Source: an uncultured Bacillota bacterium (GTDB lineage Bacteria > Bacillota > Clostridia > Peptostreptococcales > Anaerovoracaceae). From it: DNA of 8,071 bases. Of the stretch, positions 1 through 5,427 are shown piece by piece; position 1 is the first letter of the stretch, and the number at the start of each line of letters is the position of its first letter. The DNA is taken from positions 1-8,071 of the forward strand of contig CABQMM010000047.1 in NCBI GenBank assembly GCA_902465215.1, read 5' to 3'. Below the pieces are notes generated by a model, which saw only the letters and a program-made list of their open reading frames with translations, was not told the origin of the DNA and did no database searches. The translations under genes were made by a program, and so were the position numbers.

Positions 1-113
1 TGCTGTCGGACTGCATCACAAGCTACGATAAAAAGAAGCTGCCGGAGATGCTTGCATATTATGAAAGCAAGGGCTGTTCTGTTACGACGCTTCAGGAAGT
101 CATGCAGATGTAA
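1..113 (+). CDS. Probable isochorismatase-family cysteine hydrolase, C-terminal end (partial)
   Basis: Only the last 36 codons are present, read from base 3 to the TAA at 111-113; the gene begins before the window. The peptide starts LSDCITSYDKKKLPEM and ends TTLQEVMQM. The pattern 'sDc.tSydkkklpemL.yyeskGc.v.tl.e' resembles the C-terminal helix and strand of isochorismatase/nicotinamidase-like cysteine hydrolases of Firmicutes. The catalytic Asp-Lys-Cys residues of that family lie upstream and cannot be checked. The next gene starts 48 bases downstream on the same strand with its own ribosome site, so the two may be co-transcribed. The coding call is firm because the frame is open to the edge and fits the family; the family name rests on remembered resemblance. 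Confidence 0.6.
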   Translation, partial: LSDCITSYDKKKLPEMLAYYESKGCSVTTLQEVMQM

Positions 114-161
114 ATGCCGCGTGAATCAGGGAAGCTGCAAAGAACATAAGGAGGATTATAC

Positions 162-485
162 ATGGTCGAATCAAAAATCTATATCGGGCTGAACGATCTG
201 AATACGAACACACAGCTCTTTGAAAACGAGAAATATATCAGGGTGCTTCGCAATGTATGCTATTCGTATAGAGTGCCTTTTTCTTTCAATGTACAGGAAG
301 GTGGGTACATTTATGAAAACGGCGAATATGCCAGAGAAACAAGTCTGGTGGTTACCTTGATTGATGTTGAAAAAGACATTGTAAATGATATTGCAAAAGA
401 CCTGTGTGCGTTCTTTCATCAGGAGTCCGTTTTGGTCACGGAAAGCCAGATACAGGCACATTTTGTCCGTGAAACATTGGAATAA
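162..485 (+). CDS. Small DUF3574-like protein of unknown function
   Basis: A 107-residue soluble protein with no signal peptide or membrane segment. The start is fixed by AAGGAGG at 148-154, seven bases before the ATG. The N-terminal 'ESKIYIGLND', a central Gly/Tyr segment ending in 'ETSLVVTLID' (residues 59-68) and a late 'FHQESVLV' (residues 85-92) match the general pattern I remember for DUF3574, a small alpha/beta family with no known function; this is a tentative match. The gene probably follows the upstream hydrolase in one transcript. Its last codons (IQAHFVRETLE and stop) recur at 3338-3373 as a separated copy that differs only at synonymous sites. Its stop codon is immediately followed, with no gap, by the reverse-strand stop of the convergent acetyltransferase. 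Confidence 0.8.
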   Translation: MVESKIYIGLNDLNTNTQLFENEKYIRVLRNVCYSYRVPFSFNVQEGGYIYENGEYARETSLVVTLIDVEKDIVNDIAKDLCAFFHQESVLVTESQIQAHFVRETLE

Positions 486-487
486 TT
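450..487 (+). repeat. Direct repeat copy 1 (3' end of the 162-485 gene)
   Basis: This 38-bp segment matches 3338-3375 at 35 positions. The first 26 bases are identical, then differences occur at 476, 477 and 479, then seven more bases (AATAATT) are identical. All three differences are synonymous in the reading frame (ACA/ACG Thr and TTG/CTA Leu). The repeat ends two bases into the reverse-strand stop codon of the acetyltransferase gene, so the edge of the repeat and the edge of that gene coincide. Together the two copies bracket a block of about 2.85 kb. Confidence 0.9.
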
Positions 488-1085
488 AGTCTGGATATTT
501 TATTAAGTCGTAAAGCACGCCGTGCTCACCAAAGCAGCGTGTGCCGGCAAGTTCCATCCCCAGATGCATATATTTGTCGCACTTGGATTTGGCGTCGGTA
601 TCGAGGATTACCGGAACACCGAGCCGGTTGCCCTCGGCAAATGCAATGTCCATGACCTTCCGCATGTATCCCTGTCCCTGATACTGCTCCCTGACGCAGA
701 CCATGCCGACATAGATATACGGAGTCTTTGTTTTGCCAAGCTGCTTATCCAGCCCCGGGCCACCCTTGACCATGACTTTGACAAAACGAATCAAGTCTTT
801 TATTTTCATCGGGCTGAGCAGCCCTTTGGCCAGAGGCAGCATCGCTTTCAGGCTGACTTTTTGTCCGGGAAGCTTATAGGCGATATAGGCCTCACCGTTT
901 TCACTTGTTGTTTGCATCATTCCGCTTTTTAGAGCCATTCTTGCGTAGCCGCAGATGAACGCAGCAACAGCATCACGACTTGGGAATGCGTCGATCAGAC
1001 CATGCTCCGTGCCGTAGTCATAGTAGCCGAAGGCATGTCCGATGTCCTCTATGATATTTTCCTCTAATTGCAAAACTTTCTTCAT
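486..1085 (-). CDS. GNAT-family N-acetyltransferase
   Basis: A 199-residue protein likely to transfer an acetyl group from acetyl-CoA to a small-molecule or protein amine; the substrate is unknown. The C-terminal half carries the GNAT core: strand 'YIYVGMVCVRE' (123-133), the acetyl-CoA pyrophosphate loop 'QYQGQGYMRKVM' (134-145, the Q-x-x-G-x-G/A motif A), 'VPVILDTDAKSK' (157-168) and 'YMHLGMELAGTRCF' (172-185). The long N-terminal half is also usual in the group that acts near drug or peptide resistance genes, but does not identify a substrate. I chose the start at 1085 because a GGAGGA site (complement of 1092-1097) lies about seven bases upstream. A longer open frame to 1127 adds 14 residues but lacks such a site. 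The gene faces the 162-485 gene and touches it stop-to-stop. Its promoter overlaps an inverted repeat at 1142-1161. Confidence 0.87.
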   Translation of the reverse strand: MKKVLQLEENIIEDIGHAFGYYDYGTEHGLIDAFPSRDAVAAFICGYARMALKSGMMQTTSENGEAYIAYKLPGQKVSLKAMLPLAKGLLSPMKIKDLIRFVKVMVKGGPGLDKQLGKTKTPYIYVGMVCVREQYQGQGYMRKVMDIAFAEGNRLGVPVILDTDAKSKCDKYMHLGMELAGTRCFGEHGVLYDLIKYPD

Positions 1086-1141
1086 ACTCAGTCCTCCGCA
1101 CGATAAACCCTCGCAGTCTCCCGCCATTATTTTTCAAACAC

Positions 1142-1161
1142 TGGTTAGGGCATGCTAACCA
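1142..1161. promoter_or_regulatory. Inverted repeat, candidate repressor operator of the GNAT gene
   Basis: Perfect 7-bp arms TGGTTAG (1142-1148) and CTAACCA (1155-1161) are separated by six bases. On the minus strand this sits 7 bases past the -10 box, over the expected transcription start and the first transcribed bases. That is the position where a bound TetR- or MarR-type dimer would block the promoter. No regulator gene for it is visible nearby, so the protein is unknown. Confidence 0.5.
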
Positions 1162-1168
1162 TGATTCC

Positions 1169-1198
1169 ATTATATTACACTATGCAGTCGGCTGACAA
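1169..1198 (-). promoter_or_regulatory. Sigma-A-like promoter of the GNAT gene
   Basis: Read on the minus strand, TTGTCA (complement of 1193-1198, five of six consensus bases) is followed after 18 bases by a perfect TATAAT (complement of 1169-1174). Transcription would start near 1162, giving a leader of about 75 bases before the ATG at 1085. Confidence 0.55.
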
Positions 1199-1275
1199 GA
1201 AACGCAGTAAAGACTTGTGTAGCTCGACCAAAAGTCAGAATAAACAAAAATGACATTTTCGTTTAGTCGAAGCTG

Positions 1276-1304
1276 TTGATGTTTTCTCTTTTTACGACTA
1301 TAAT
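1276..1304 (+). promoter_or_regulatory. Sigma-A-like promoter of the 1439-3320 gene pair
   Basis: TTGATG (1276-1281) and a perfect TATAAT (1299-1304) are separated by 17 bases. The start of transcription would be near 1311, leaving a leader of about 128 bases. An inverted pair TAGTCG (1264-1269) and CGACTA (1295-1300) flanks the -35 box and overlaps the -10 box. A further TTTAGTC lies at 1318-1324, just downstream of the start. The arrangement suggests a regulator that recognises TTTAGTC-like half-sites, but this is inference. Confidence 0.5.
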
Positions 1305-1438
1305 AAAAGCACATGATTTAGTCTGGACGAAAAGCTTTGACATGTACCGCCTTGCATGATCCGGTCTAAAAAAGGTTTCGCGAAAAAAAGTGGTGTTAGG
1401 ACGCACTGGAGTGCGAATTAAAAAATGGAGGAATGAAT

Positions 1439-2446
1439 ATGGCACAGGAAAAGAGAAAGCCTTTTGAGGGAGTAAAAGCAATCGCACAAAAGGGTTTGGG
1501 CAGCATTGATACGGATGCGATAAAAGACAAAGTTACAGGGACTGCGGAAGTAATCAAAACAAAGGCAAACGAAGCGAAAGACACCGTTCTTGATGTAAAG
1601 GATGATCTTGCAGAAAAGCTGACCGAGCTTGACCGCATGTTGAAAAATTCTATCACAGAATACAACGATGCATATACCCTTATGAACGATAAGGGCGTGA
1701 AACTGTTCGTTGAGAGAAGCAGAGCAGTCGATTCTGTTTCCTTCGTAGAGGGGCTTGTAAACAGTATCGCGAATAAGCCAAAATCGTTTGCCGCAGATTT
1801 CGAGCAGATCACTTCAGACAGACAAAAGTTTACGGAAGCATGCGATTTTGCGGAGCGTGAATTAATGGATGGCAGAATGGCCGCGGCAGGCACCGGTGCC
1901 GGCCTTGCGGCGGGGGCCTCGGTTGCGTTTATGGCACCGACCGCTGCAATGTGGGTGGCGACAACATTCGGAACTGCTTCGACCGGCGCGGCAATTTCTT
2001 CTTTGTCAGGTGCTGCGGCAACAAATGCCGCACTCGCATGGCTTGGAGGCGGAGCACTTGCTGCCGGTGGGCAGGGAATGGCAGCAGGAAGTGCGTTTCT
2101 GGCTATGGCGGGACCTTTGGGATTGACAATTGCCGGAGCCACATTACTCTCATCAATTCTTGTTCTTTCCACTAAAAAAGTAAAGCTGAACAAAGAAAAG
2201 AATGAAGAAATCCAATCAATCAAAGAAAACACAGAGCGTGTACGGGAAATGGATGCAAAAATTGATTCTGTGCTGAAGGAAACCTCAGAAATCCGTTGCG
2301 GTCTGAATGAACAATATGTGAAGGCAGTACATCTTTATGGGGCTGATTATCAGACACTCGAGGACGATGAAAAGATGTTGCTGGGTGCGCTTGTAAACAA
2401 CACAAAGTCTATGGCAGCCATGTTCTGCGTTACGGTTGGAGAATAA
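1439..2446 (+). CDS. Unknown protein with helical ends and a long Gly/Ala-rich hydrophobic core
   Basis: A 335-residue protein that I cannot assign to a named family. Residues 1-75 are Lys/Glu/Ala-rich with amphipathic helical character, and residues 76-145 are mixed helical. Residues 147-244 are almost uncharged and very rich in Gly and Ala, with glycine-zipper-like spacing (for example GTGAGLAAGASVAF and WLGGGALAAGGQGMAAG), enough for several membrane segments or an inserting hairpin. Residues 246-285 are a charged probable coiled coil, and the C-terminus contains 'LLGALVNNTKSMAA'. There is no N-terminal signal peptide, so it is made in the cytosol. The start at 1439 is preferred over 1433 because the GGAGGA site (1427-1432) then lies at normal spacing. 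The next gene starts one base after the stop, so the pair is translationally coupled. A membrane-acting or pore-forming role is possible but not shown. Confidence 0.85.
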   Translation: MAQEKRKPFEGVKAIAQKGLGSIDTDAIKDKVTGTAEVIKTKANEAKDTVLDVKDDLAEKLTELDRMLKNSITEYNDAYTLMNDKGVKLFVERSRAVDSVSFVEGLVNSIANKPKSFAADFEQITSDRQKFTEACDFAERELMDGRMAAAGTGAGLAAGASVAFMAPTAAMWVATTFGTASTGAAISSLSGAAATNAALAWLGGGALAAGGQGMAAGSAFLAMAGPLGLTIAGATLLSSILVLSTKKVKLNKEKNEEIQSIKENTERVREMDAKIDSVLKETSEIRCGLNEQYVKAVHLYGADYQTLEDDEKMLLGALVNNTKSMAAMFCVTVGE

Positions 2447-2447
2447 A

Positions 2448-3320
2448 ATGATAGTTGATCAGATACGAATAGATGCATTTATAATTGATAAGTTAATGGA
2501 TTCTCCACTCGGAGAAAAACTGGATGCTGCTATTACAGAAATCGAAAGAATTCAACAGCTTTTGGCAAAGGTAAATATAAAAAAGGATGAAAAAGAGTTA
2601 AACAAAGCAAAGACTGCGACTATAGCAGTCTTTGCGATATTGAAAAAAATAGCAGCAGGAAATAAAATCTCGGATTTTAGCGAAGCTGATTGGAAAGACA
2701 TCGTTCATAACATTTCCGAATATGTTCTGCTGCTGCCGGACGATGCATACAGCGCGTTTGTCTTTCGGATGTATGAAAGCTATATCCGCTGTTCTGTAGA
2801 TATCATACAAGCTTTTGCATCGGAAGAAGCATGCGAGAAGATTCTAAAATTAGCAGATGAGCTCCGGGCGAATACGGAACTGTTTCATAACGGATCAATC
2901 GATGAAATCCGGTACACCGAAGATTGCTTATGGATCTCTTTAGAAGCAATGTTCAAGCTGCTTTCTGCCACTTGCTCCCCTCTGCTCAAGGGTGAAATGA
3001 TGTCAGAATTAAGCGCTGCTTTAGCCGACTTCGTTTTTTCGTATGGACGGTTAATGCTGTACAGACGGGAACAGGAGATTATCTCTGCATACATCGAAGC
3101 GCAGTATGTGCTTGATGCTGAACTTGAAGAAAAATACAAATGCTATCTGGCTGACTTAGACAAGCAGACCGCCCAGTGCTGCAGCCTCATTGAACAGGCT
3201 TTTTCTGCAAACTATAGGGAAGCGTTTCTCAAATCGATGATGTTGGCTCAGGTGACAGGTGTAGAAGAGTCGCAGACATTGAAAAACATGAAAGAAATAG
3301 ATGATTTCTTCATGGATTAA
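2448..3320 (+). CDS. Unknown all-helical protein, partner of the preceding gene
   Basis: A 290-residue protein with no recognised domain. The composition (Leu, Glu, Lys, Ala) indicates mainly alpha helices. Residues 20-55 (LGEKLDAAITEIERIQQLLA onward) and 208-250 look like coiled-coil or helical-bundle segments; there is no signal peptide or clear membrane span. It has seven cysteines scattered through the chain and no catalytic motif that I can see. The ATG at 2448 is one base past the preceding stop, and its ribosome site (GGAG, 2438-2441) lies inside the end of the upstream gene, which points to coupled synthesis. An upstream TTG at 2436 is possible but less likely. Base composition appears more A/T-rich than the flanking housekeeping genes, in keeping with an accessory origin. 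Confidence 0.82.
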   Translation: MIVDQIRIDAFIIDKLMDSPLGEKLDAAITEIERIQQLLAKVNIKKDEKELNKAKTATIAVFAILKKIAAGNKISDFSEADWKDIVHNISEYVLLLPDDAYSAFVFRMYESYIRCSVDIIQAFASEEACEKILKLADELRANTELFHNGSIDEIRYTEDCLWISLEAMFKLLSATCSPLLKGEMMSELSAALADFVFSYGRLMLYRREQEIISAYIEAQYVLDAELEEKYKCYLADLDKQTAQCCSLIEQAFSANYREAFLKSMMLAQVTGVEESQTLKNMKEIDDFFMD

Positions 3321-3337
3321 AAAAGAAGATGTAAAAT

Positions 3338-3375
3338 ATACAGGCACATTTTGTCCGTGAAACGCTAGAATAATT
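3338..3375 (+). repeat. Direct repeat copy 2 / 3' stub of a gene like 162-485
   Basis: Bases 3338-3373 encode IQAHFVRETLE and a stop, identical in protein to the end of the 162-485 gene. Three base differences, all synonymous, separate it from copy 1. Immediately upstream in this frame is a TAA (3332-3334), so no more of the gene is left. It is either the displaced original end of a target gene after insertion of the 2.85-kb block, or a relic of a second gene copy that was under protein-level selection before being lost. Confidence 0.85.
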
Positions 3376-3511
3376 CGCCTTCACTTCACAGAACTTCTCC
3401 GAACAAGACCGCAACGATATGACGCGGCTGCGGCAGGAGATGGGAAAACAGGAAATACGGATTAAAGGGAAACGTAAAAGAAGAGATTGCAGGAAGCGGA
3501 GAGATACTTAA
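3374..3511 (+). pseudogene. Short open remnant, highly basic C-terminus
   Basis: Directly after the stop of the repeat stub the same frame stays open for 45 codons to TAA at 3509-3511. The conceptual peptide contains FSEQDRNDMTRLRQEM and then a run rich in Arg and Lys. It has no ribosome site at its only internal ATG and no recognised homologue. It reads more like a leftover of a degraded gene than a working one, but chance openness over this length cannot be excluded. Confidence 0.25.
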
Positions 3512-3530
3512 TTTGAGAGGAGTTTACAGT

Positions 3531-4352
3531 ATGGACAGTCTTTATGAAAAAGTGCAGCAGAGCGCGGAATATATTCAGGCGCGCATCACGAAAAGACCAA
3601 AAATCGCCGTGGTACTTGGCTCCGGTCTTGGAAACCTGACGGCCGATTTTACGGAGCCGGAAGAACTCCCATATCAGGAAATTCCAAACTTTCCGGTGTC
3701 AACGGTGCAGGGGCATAAAGGTGCTTTGCTTGCAGGAAAGCTGGGAGAAAAGGAAGTTTTTGCACTGGAAGGACGCTTTCATTTCTATGAGGGCTATTCC
3801 ATGAAGGAAGTCTGCTATCCTTTCTATGTCCTCAAACTGCTGGGAGTGGAGCAGGTCGTGCTGACGAACGCCTGCGGCGGCATCAACCGCAGCTTCGAGC
3901 CTGGGACTTTGATGCTCCTTACGGATTTTATCAATATGATGGGGACAAATCCACTGATTGGCCCAAACGATGAGCGTTTCGGGCTTCGCTTTCCGGATAT
4001 GACCGAGCCGTACAGCGAGAGGCTGCGGAATCTTGCAAAGCAAACCGCCGATGAAATGGGAATTTCGTATAAAGAAGGCGTGTATATGAGCTTCATGGGA
4101 CCTTGCTTTGAAACGGCGGCTGAGATTCGCGCCTTTGCCGGAATGGGCGCCGATGTGGTCGGCATGAGTACAGTGCCGGAAACGATTGTCTGCAATTACA
4201 TGGGAATGGAAGTGTTGGCCGTCAGCTGCATAACCAATATGGCGACCGGGATTCAGACGGTAAAGCACAGCCACGCCCGCGTGCTGGAAATCGCAAATCA
4301 GGCAAGCGATGCGATGCAGCGCTGGCTGGGCGCAGTAATTCAAAGATTGTGA
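3531..4352 (+). CDS. Purine nucleoside phosphorylase, trimeric (PNP-I) type
   Basis: A 273-residue cytosolic enzyme of purine salvage. It splits purine (2'-deoxy)ribonucleosides with phosphate to the free base and (deoxy)ribose-1-phosphate. Family motifs appear in order: phosphate loop VVLGSGLG (27-34), GHKG (61-64), RFHFYEGY (82-89, the His/Tyr/Glu of the sugar and phosphate pocket), LTNACGGIN (111-119), MGPCFETAAE (189-198, base-contacting Glu194), GADVVGMSTVPE (206-217), CITNMATGI (233-241, Asn236, expected for 6-oxopurine specificity) and His248 near the end. The length is normal for inosine-guanosine phosphorylases. The ATG at 3531 is chosen because AGAGGAG (3516-3522) precedes it by eight bases; an in-frame TTG at 3513 would overlap that site. 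The acetyltransferase gene follows 16 bases after the stop. I leave the symbol open between punA and related names. Confidence 0.94.
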   Translation: MDSLYEKVQQSAEYIQARITKRPKIAVVLGSGLGNLTADFTEPEELPYQEIPNFPVSTVQGHKGALLAGKLGEKEVFALEGRFHFYEGYSMKEVCYPFYVLKLLGVEQVVLTNACGGINRSFEPGTLMLLTDFINMMGTNPLIGPNDERFGLRFPDMTEPYSERLRNLAKQTADEMGISYKEGVYMSFMGPCFETAAEIRAFAGMGADVVGMSTVPETIVCNYMGMEVLAVSCITNMATGIQTVKHSHARVLEIANQASDAMQRWLGAVIQRL

Positions 4353-4368
4353 GGAGGTGAGGTTTCGC

Positions 4369-5121
4369 ATGCATTACATTCGAATTACGAAGGACAATAT
4401 TGACAAAGAGCATATCTGCTGCGCGATGTCAAACAAACAGAGCGTTGCGAAAAAAGAATGGCTCAAACAGCGGTTTGAAGAGGGGCTTGTCTTTTATCGA
4501 AGTGAAGAAAGAGGCAAGTGCTTTATCGAATATATTCCGGCAGAATATGCGTGGGTACCGATAGAGGCGGCAGGCTACCTTTACATAAACTGCCTGTGGA
4601 TTGCAGGCAGCATGAAAGGGCACGGGTATTCCAGCGACTTGCTCGACGAATGTATGCGTGATGCAAAAGCGCAGGGCAAAGAAGGACTTTGTATTCTTTC
4701 TGCGGAAGGGAGAAAGCGGGAGTTCCTGTCCGACCCGAAGTATCTTGATTATAAAGGATTCTTGACTGCGGACACATCGGAATGCGGAATTACGCTTTTG
4801 TATCTGCCGTTTGCACCGGACGCGCAGCCGCCGAAATTTAAGGACTGCGCGAAGCGTCCGCAGACAAGTGAGACCGGTTTTGTGATCTATTATACGGATC
4901 AGTGCCCGTTTACTTATTACTGGGTGCCGCGCGTGGCAGAAGTCGCGGCCGAGCATGGCATTCCGCTGAAAACGATTCATATTACAGACAGAGAGACGGC
5001 GCAGAACCTTCCTGCTCCGGTGACGACCTATGCGCTGTTCCGGGATGGAAAATTTGTGACACACGCAATCCAGTCCGATAAGAAGTTTTTGAAGCTGGCA
5101 CAGGGAAGATGTGCGGAGTGA
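4369..5121 (+). CDS. GNAT acetyltransferase fused to a C-terminal YoaP-like domain
   Basis: A 250-residue two-domain protein. Residues 1-148 form a GNAT-like domain with the strand 'YLYINCLWIAGS' (70-81) and acetyl-CoA loop 'KGHGYSSDLLDECM' (83-96). Residues 165-245 match the YoaP-like domain: 'GFVIYYTDQCPFTYYWVP' (170-187, with Cys179 in a thioredoxin-fold-like position), a helix to about 196, 'KTIHI' (201-205), 'PAPVTTYALFRDGKFVT' (215-231) and 'SDKKFLKL' (236-243). The fold suggests binding or modification of a small thiol or peptide, but the substrate is unknown. A very strong site AGGAGGTGA (4352-4360) lies eight bases before the ATG at 4369, which I prefer over the GTG at 4357 embedded in it. 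It is the second gene of the phosphorylase operon. Confidence 0.88.
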   Translation: MHYIRITKDNIDKEHICCAMSNKQSVAKKEWLKQRFEEGLVFYRSEERGKCFIEYIPAEYAWVPIEAAGYLYINCLWIAGSMKGHGYSSDLLDECMRDAKAQGKEGLCILSAEGRKREFLSDPKYLDYKGFLTADTSECGITLLYLPFAPDAQPPKFKDCAKRPQTSETGFVIYYTDQCPFTYYWVPRVAEVAAEHGIPLKTIHITDRETAQNLPAPVTTYALFRDGKFVTHAIQSDKKFLKLAQGRCAE

Positions 5122-5291
5122 CTTTAGGCCAGAAAAAATGTAATGTTTGCTTAAAATTAGACCCGAAAGCCTTTGATCATTATGGGTGCCAGACAGGTGG
5201 GAAAACCGCGGCTGTACGTTTATCTGCCTTAAAATATAAGGAACAGGACTGGATGATCAATCTGCCGCTTTATGCGGTCTGCAATTTATAA
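5109..5291 (+). CDS. Possible small Cys-containing protein
   Basis: A 60-residue frame that overlaps the end of the acetyltransferase gene by 13 bases. It has cysteines at 2, 11, 14, 27 and 58; the CNVC (11-14) and GC (26-27) hint at a small metal site, but no family is recognised. The ribosome site (AGGGAAG) is too close to the ATG to be good, so translation would depend on coupling with the upstream gene. The intrinsic terminator begins nine bases after its stop, which places it neatly at the operon end. It may instead be a remnant of a larger gene or non-coding. Confidence 0.35.
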   Translation: MCGVTLGQKKCNVCLKLDPKAFDHYGCQTGGKTAAVRLSALKYKEQDWMINLPLYAVCNL

Positions 5292-5299
5292 GTGTAATT

Positions 5300-5329
5300 A
5301 AGATGCCGGCACAGCTGAGCATCTTTTTT
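5300..5329 (+). terminator. Intrinsic terminator of the purine phosphorylase operon
   Basis: AAGATGC (5300-5306) pairs with GCATCTT (5319-5325) in a 7-bp stem around a 12-base loop, and the downstream arm runs into six T residues (5324-5329). It separates the phosphorylase operon from the hipBA promoter. Confidence 0.65.
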
Positions 5330-5332
5330 GTT

Positions 5333-5367
5333 GCAGTATTTACTGCGAAAAGTGTAGTATATAAGTG
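5333..5367 (+). promoter_or_regulatory. Candidate hipBA promoter with two operator sites
   Basis: A perfect inverted repeat GCAGTA-TT-TACTGC (5333-5346) is followed exactly 21 bp later by a related but imperfect site GTAGTATATAAGTG (5354-5367), which matches eight of its first ten bases. The second site covers the best -10 candidates (TATATA at 5358-5363 or TATAAG at 5360-5365), and no good -35 box precedes them. Two operators two helical turns apart over the promoter fit the usual HipB autoregulation of hipBA operons; assignment to this HipB is inference. Confidence 0.45.
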
Positions 5368-5373
5368 AAGATA

Positions 5374-5425
5374 GAGGAGGGAGGATCGCCGGAATGAGTT
5401 TATGAAAAATAGGATAAAATATTAG
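5374..5425 (+). promoter_or_regulatory. hipBA leader with strong ribosome site and two tiny ORFs
   Basis: A long purine-rich ribosome site GAGGAGGGAGG (5374-5384) precedes not hipB but a three-codon ORF, M-S-L-stop (5394-5405). Its TGA overlaps the ATG of a second tiny ORF, MKNRIKY (5402-5425), whose TAG ends two bases before the hipB ATG. HipB itself has only a weak AGGA about a dozen bases upstream. The chain suggests that ribosomes reach hipB by re-initiation. Confidence 0.4.
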
Positions 5426-5427
5426 CT

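Larger units (their letters stand above)
1086..1438. other. Divergent intergenic region with regulatory structure
   Basis: No convincing gene lies in these 353 bases. They separate the divergent GNAT gene and the two-gene unit and hold a promoter for each. The right half, which is transcribed as leader of the two-gene unit, has a perfect 10-bp palindrome TTTCGCGAAA (1376-1385). It also has a short hairpin CGCAC-TGGA-GTGCG (1402-1415), about a dozen bases before the ribosome site. No T-tract follows either element, so neither is a classic terminator. Confidence 0.55.

Noticed and set aside
522..932. 136-residue plus-strand frame opposite the GNAT gene
   Set aside because: Shadow of the minus-strand acetyltransferase, which has the acetyl-CoA motif, a ribosome site and a promoter.
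1337..1365. Perfect TTGACA (1337-1342) as a second promoter for the 1439 gene
   Set aside because: There is no acceptable -10 box at 15-19 bases downstream; the TTGATG/TATAAT pair at 1276-1304 is much better.
1396..2232. Long 278-residue minus-strand frame opposite the first unknown gene
   Set aside because: It is the complement of the Gly/Ala-rich gene, which produces an Ala/Pro/Ser-rich shadow. It has no ribosome site or promoter, whereas the plus-strand frame has both and a plausible protein architecture.
3699..4370. Minus-strand frames of 223 and 123 residues inside the purine phosphorylase gene
   Set aside because: They are shadows of a gene with every motif of its family; no supported start and no recognisable protein.
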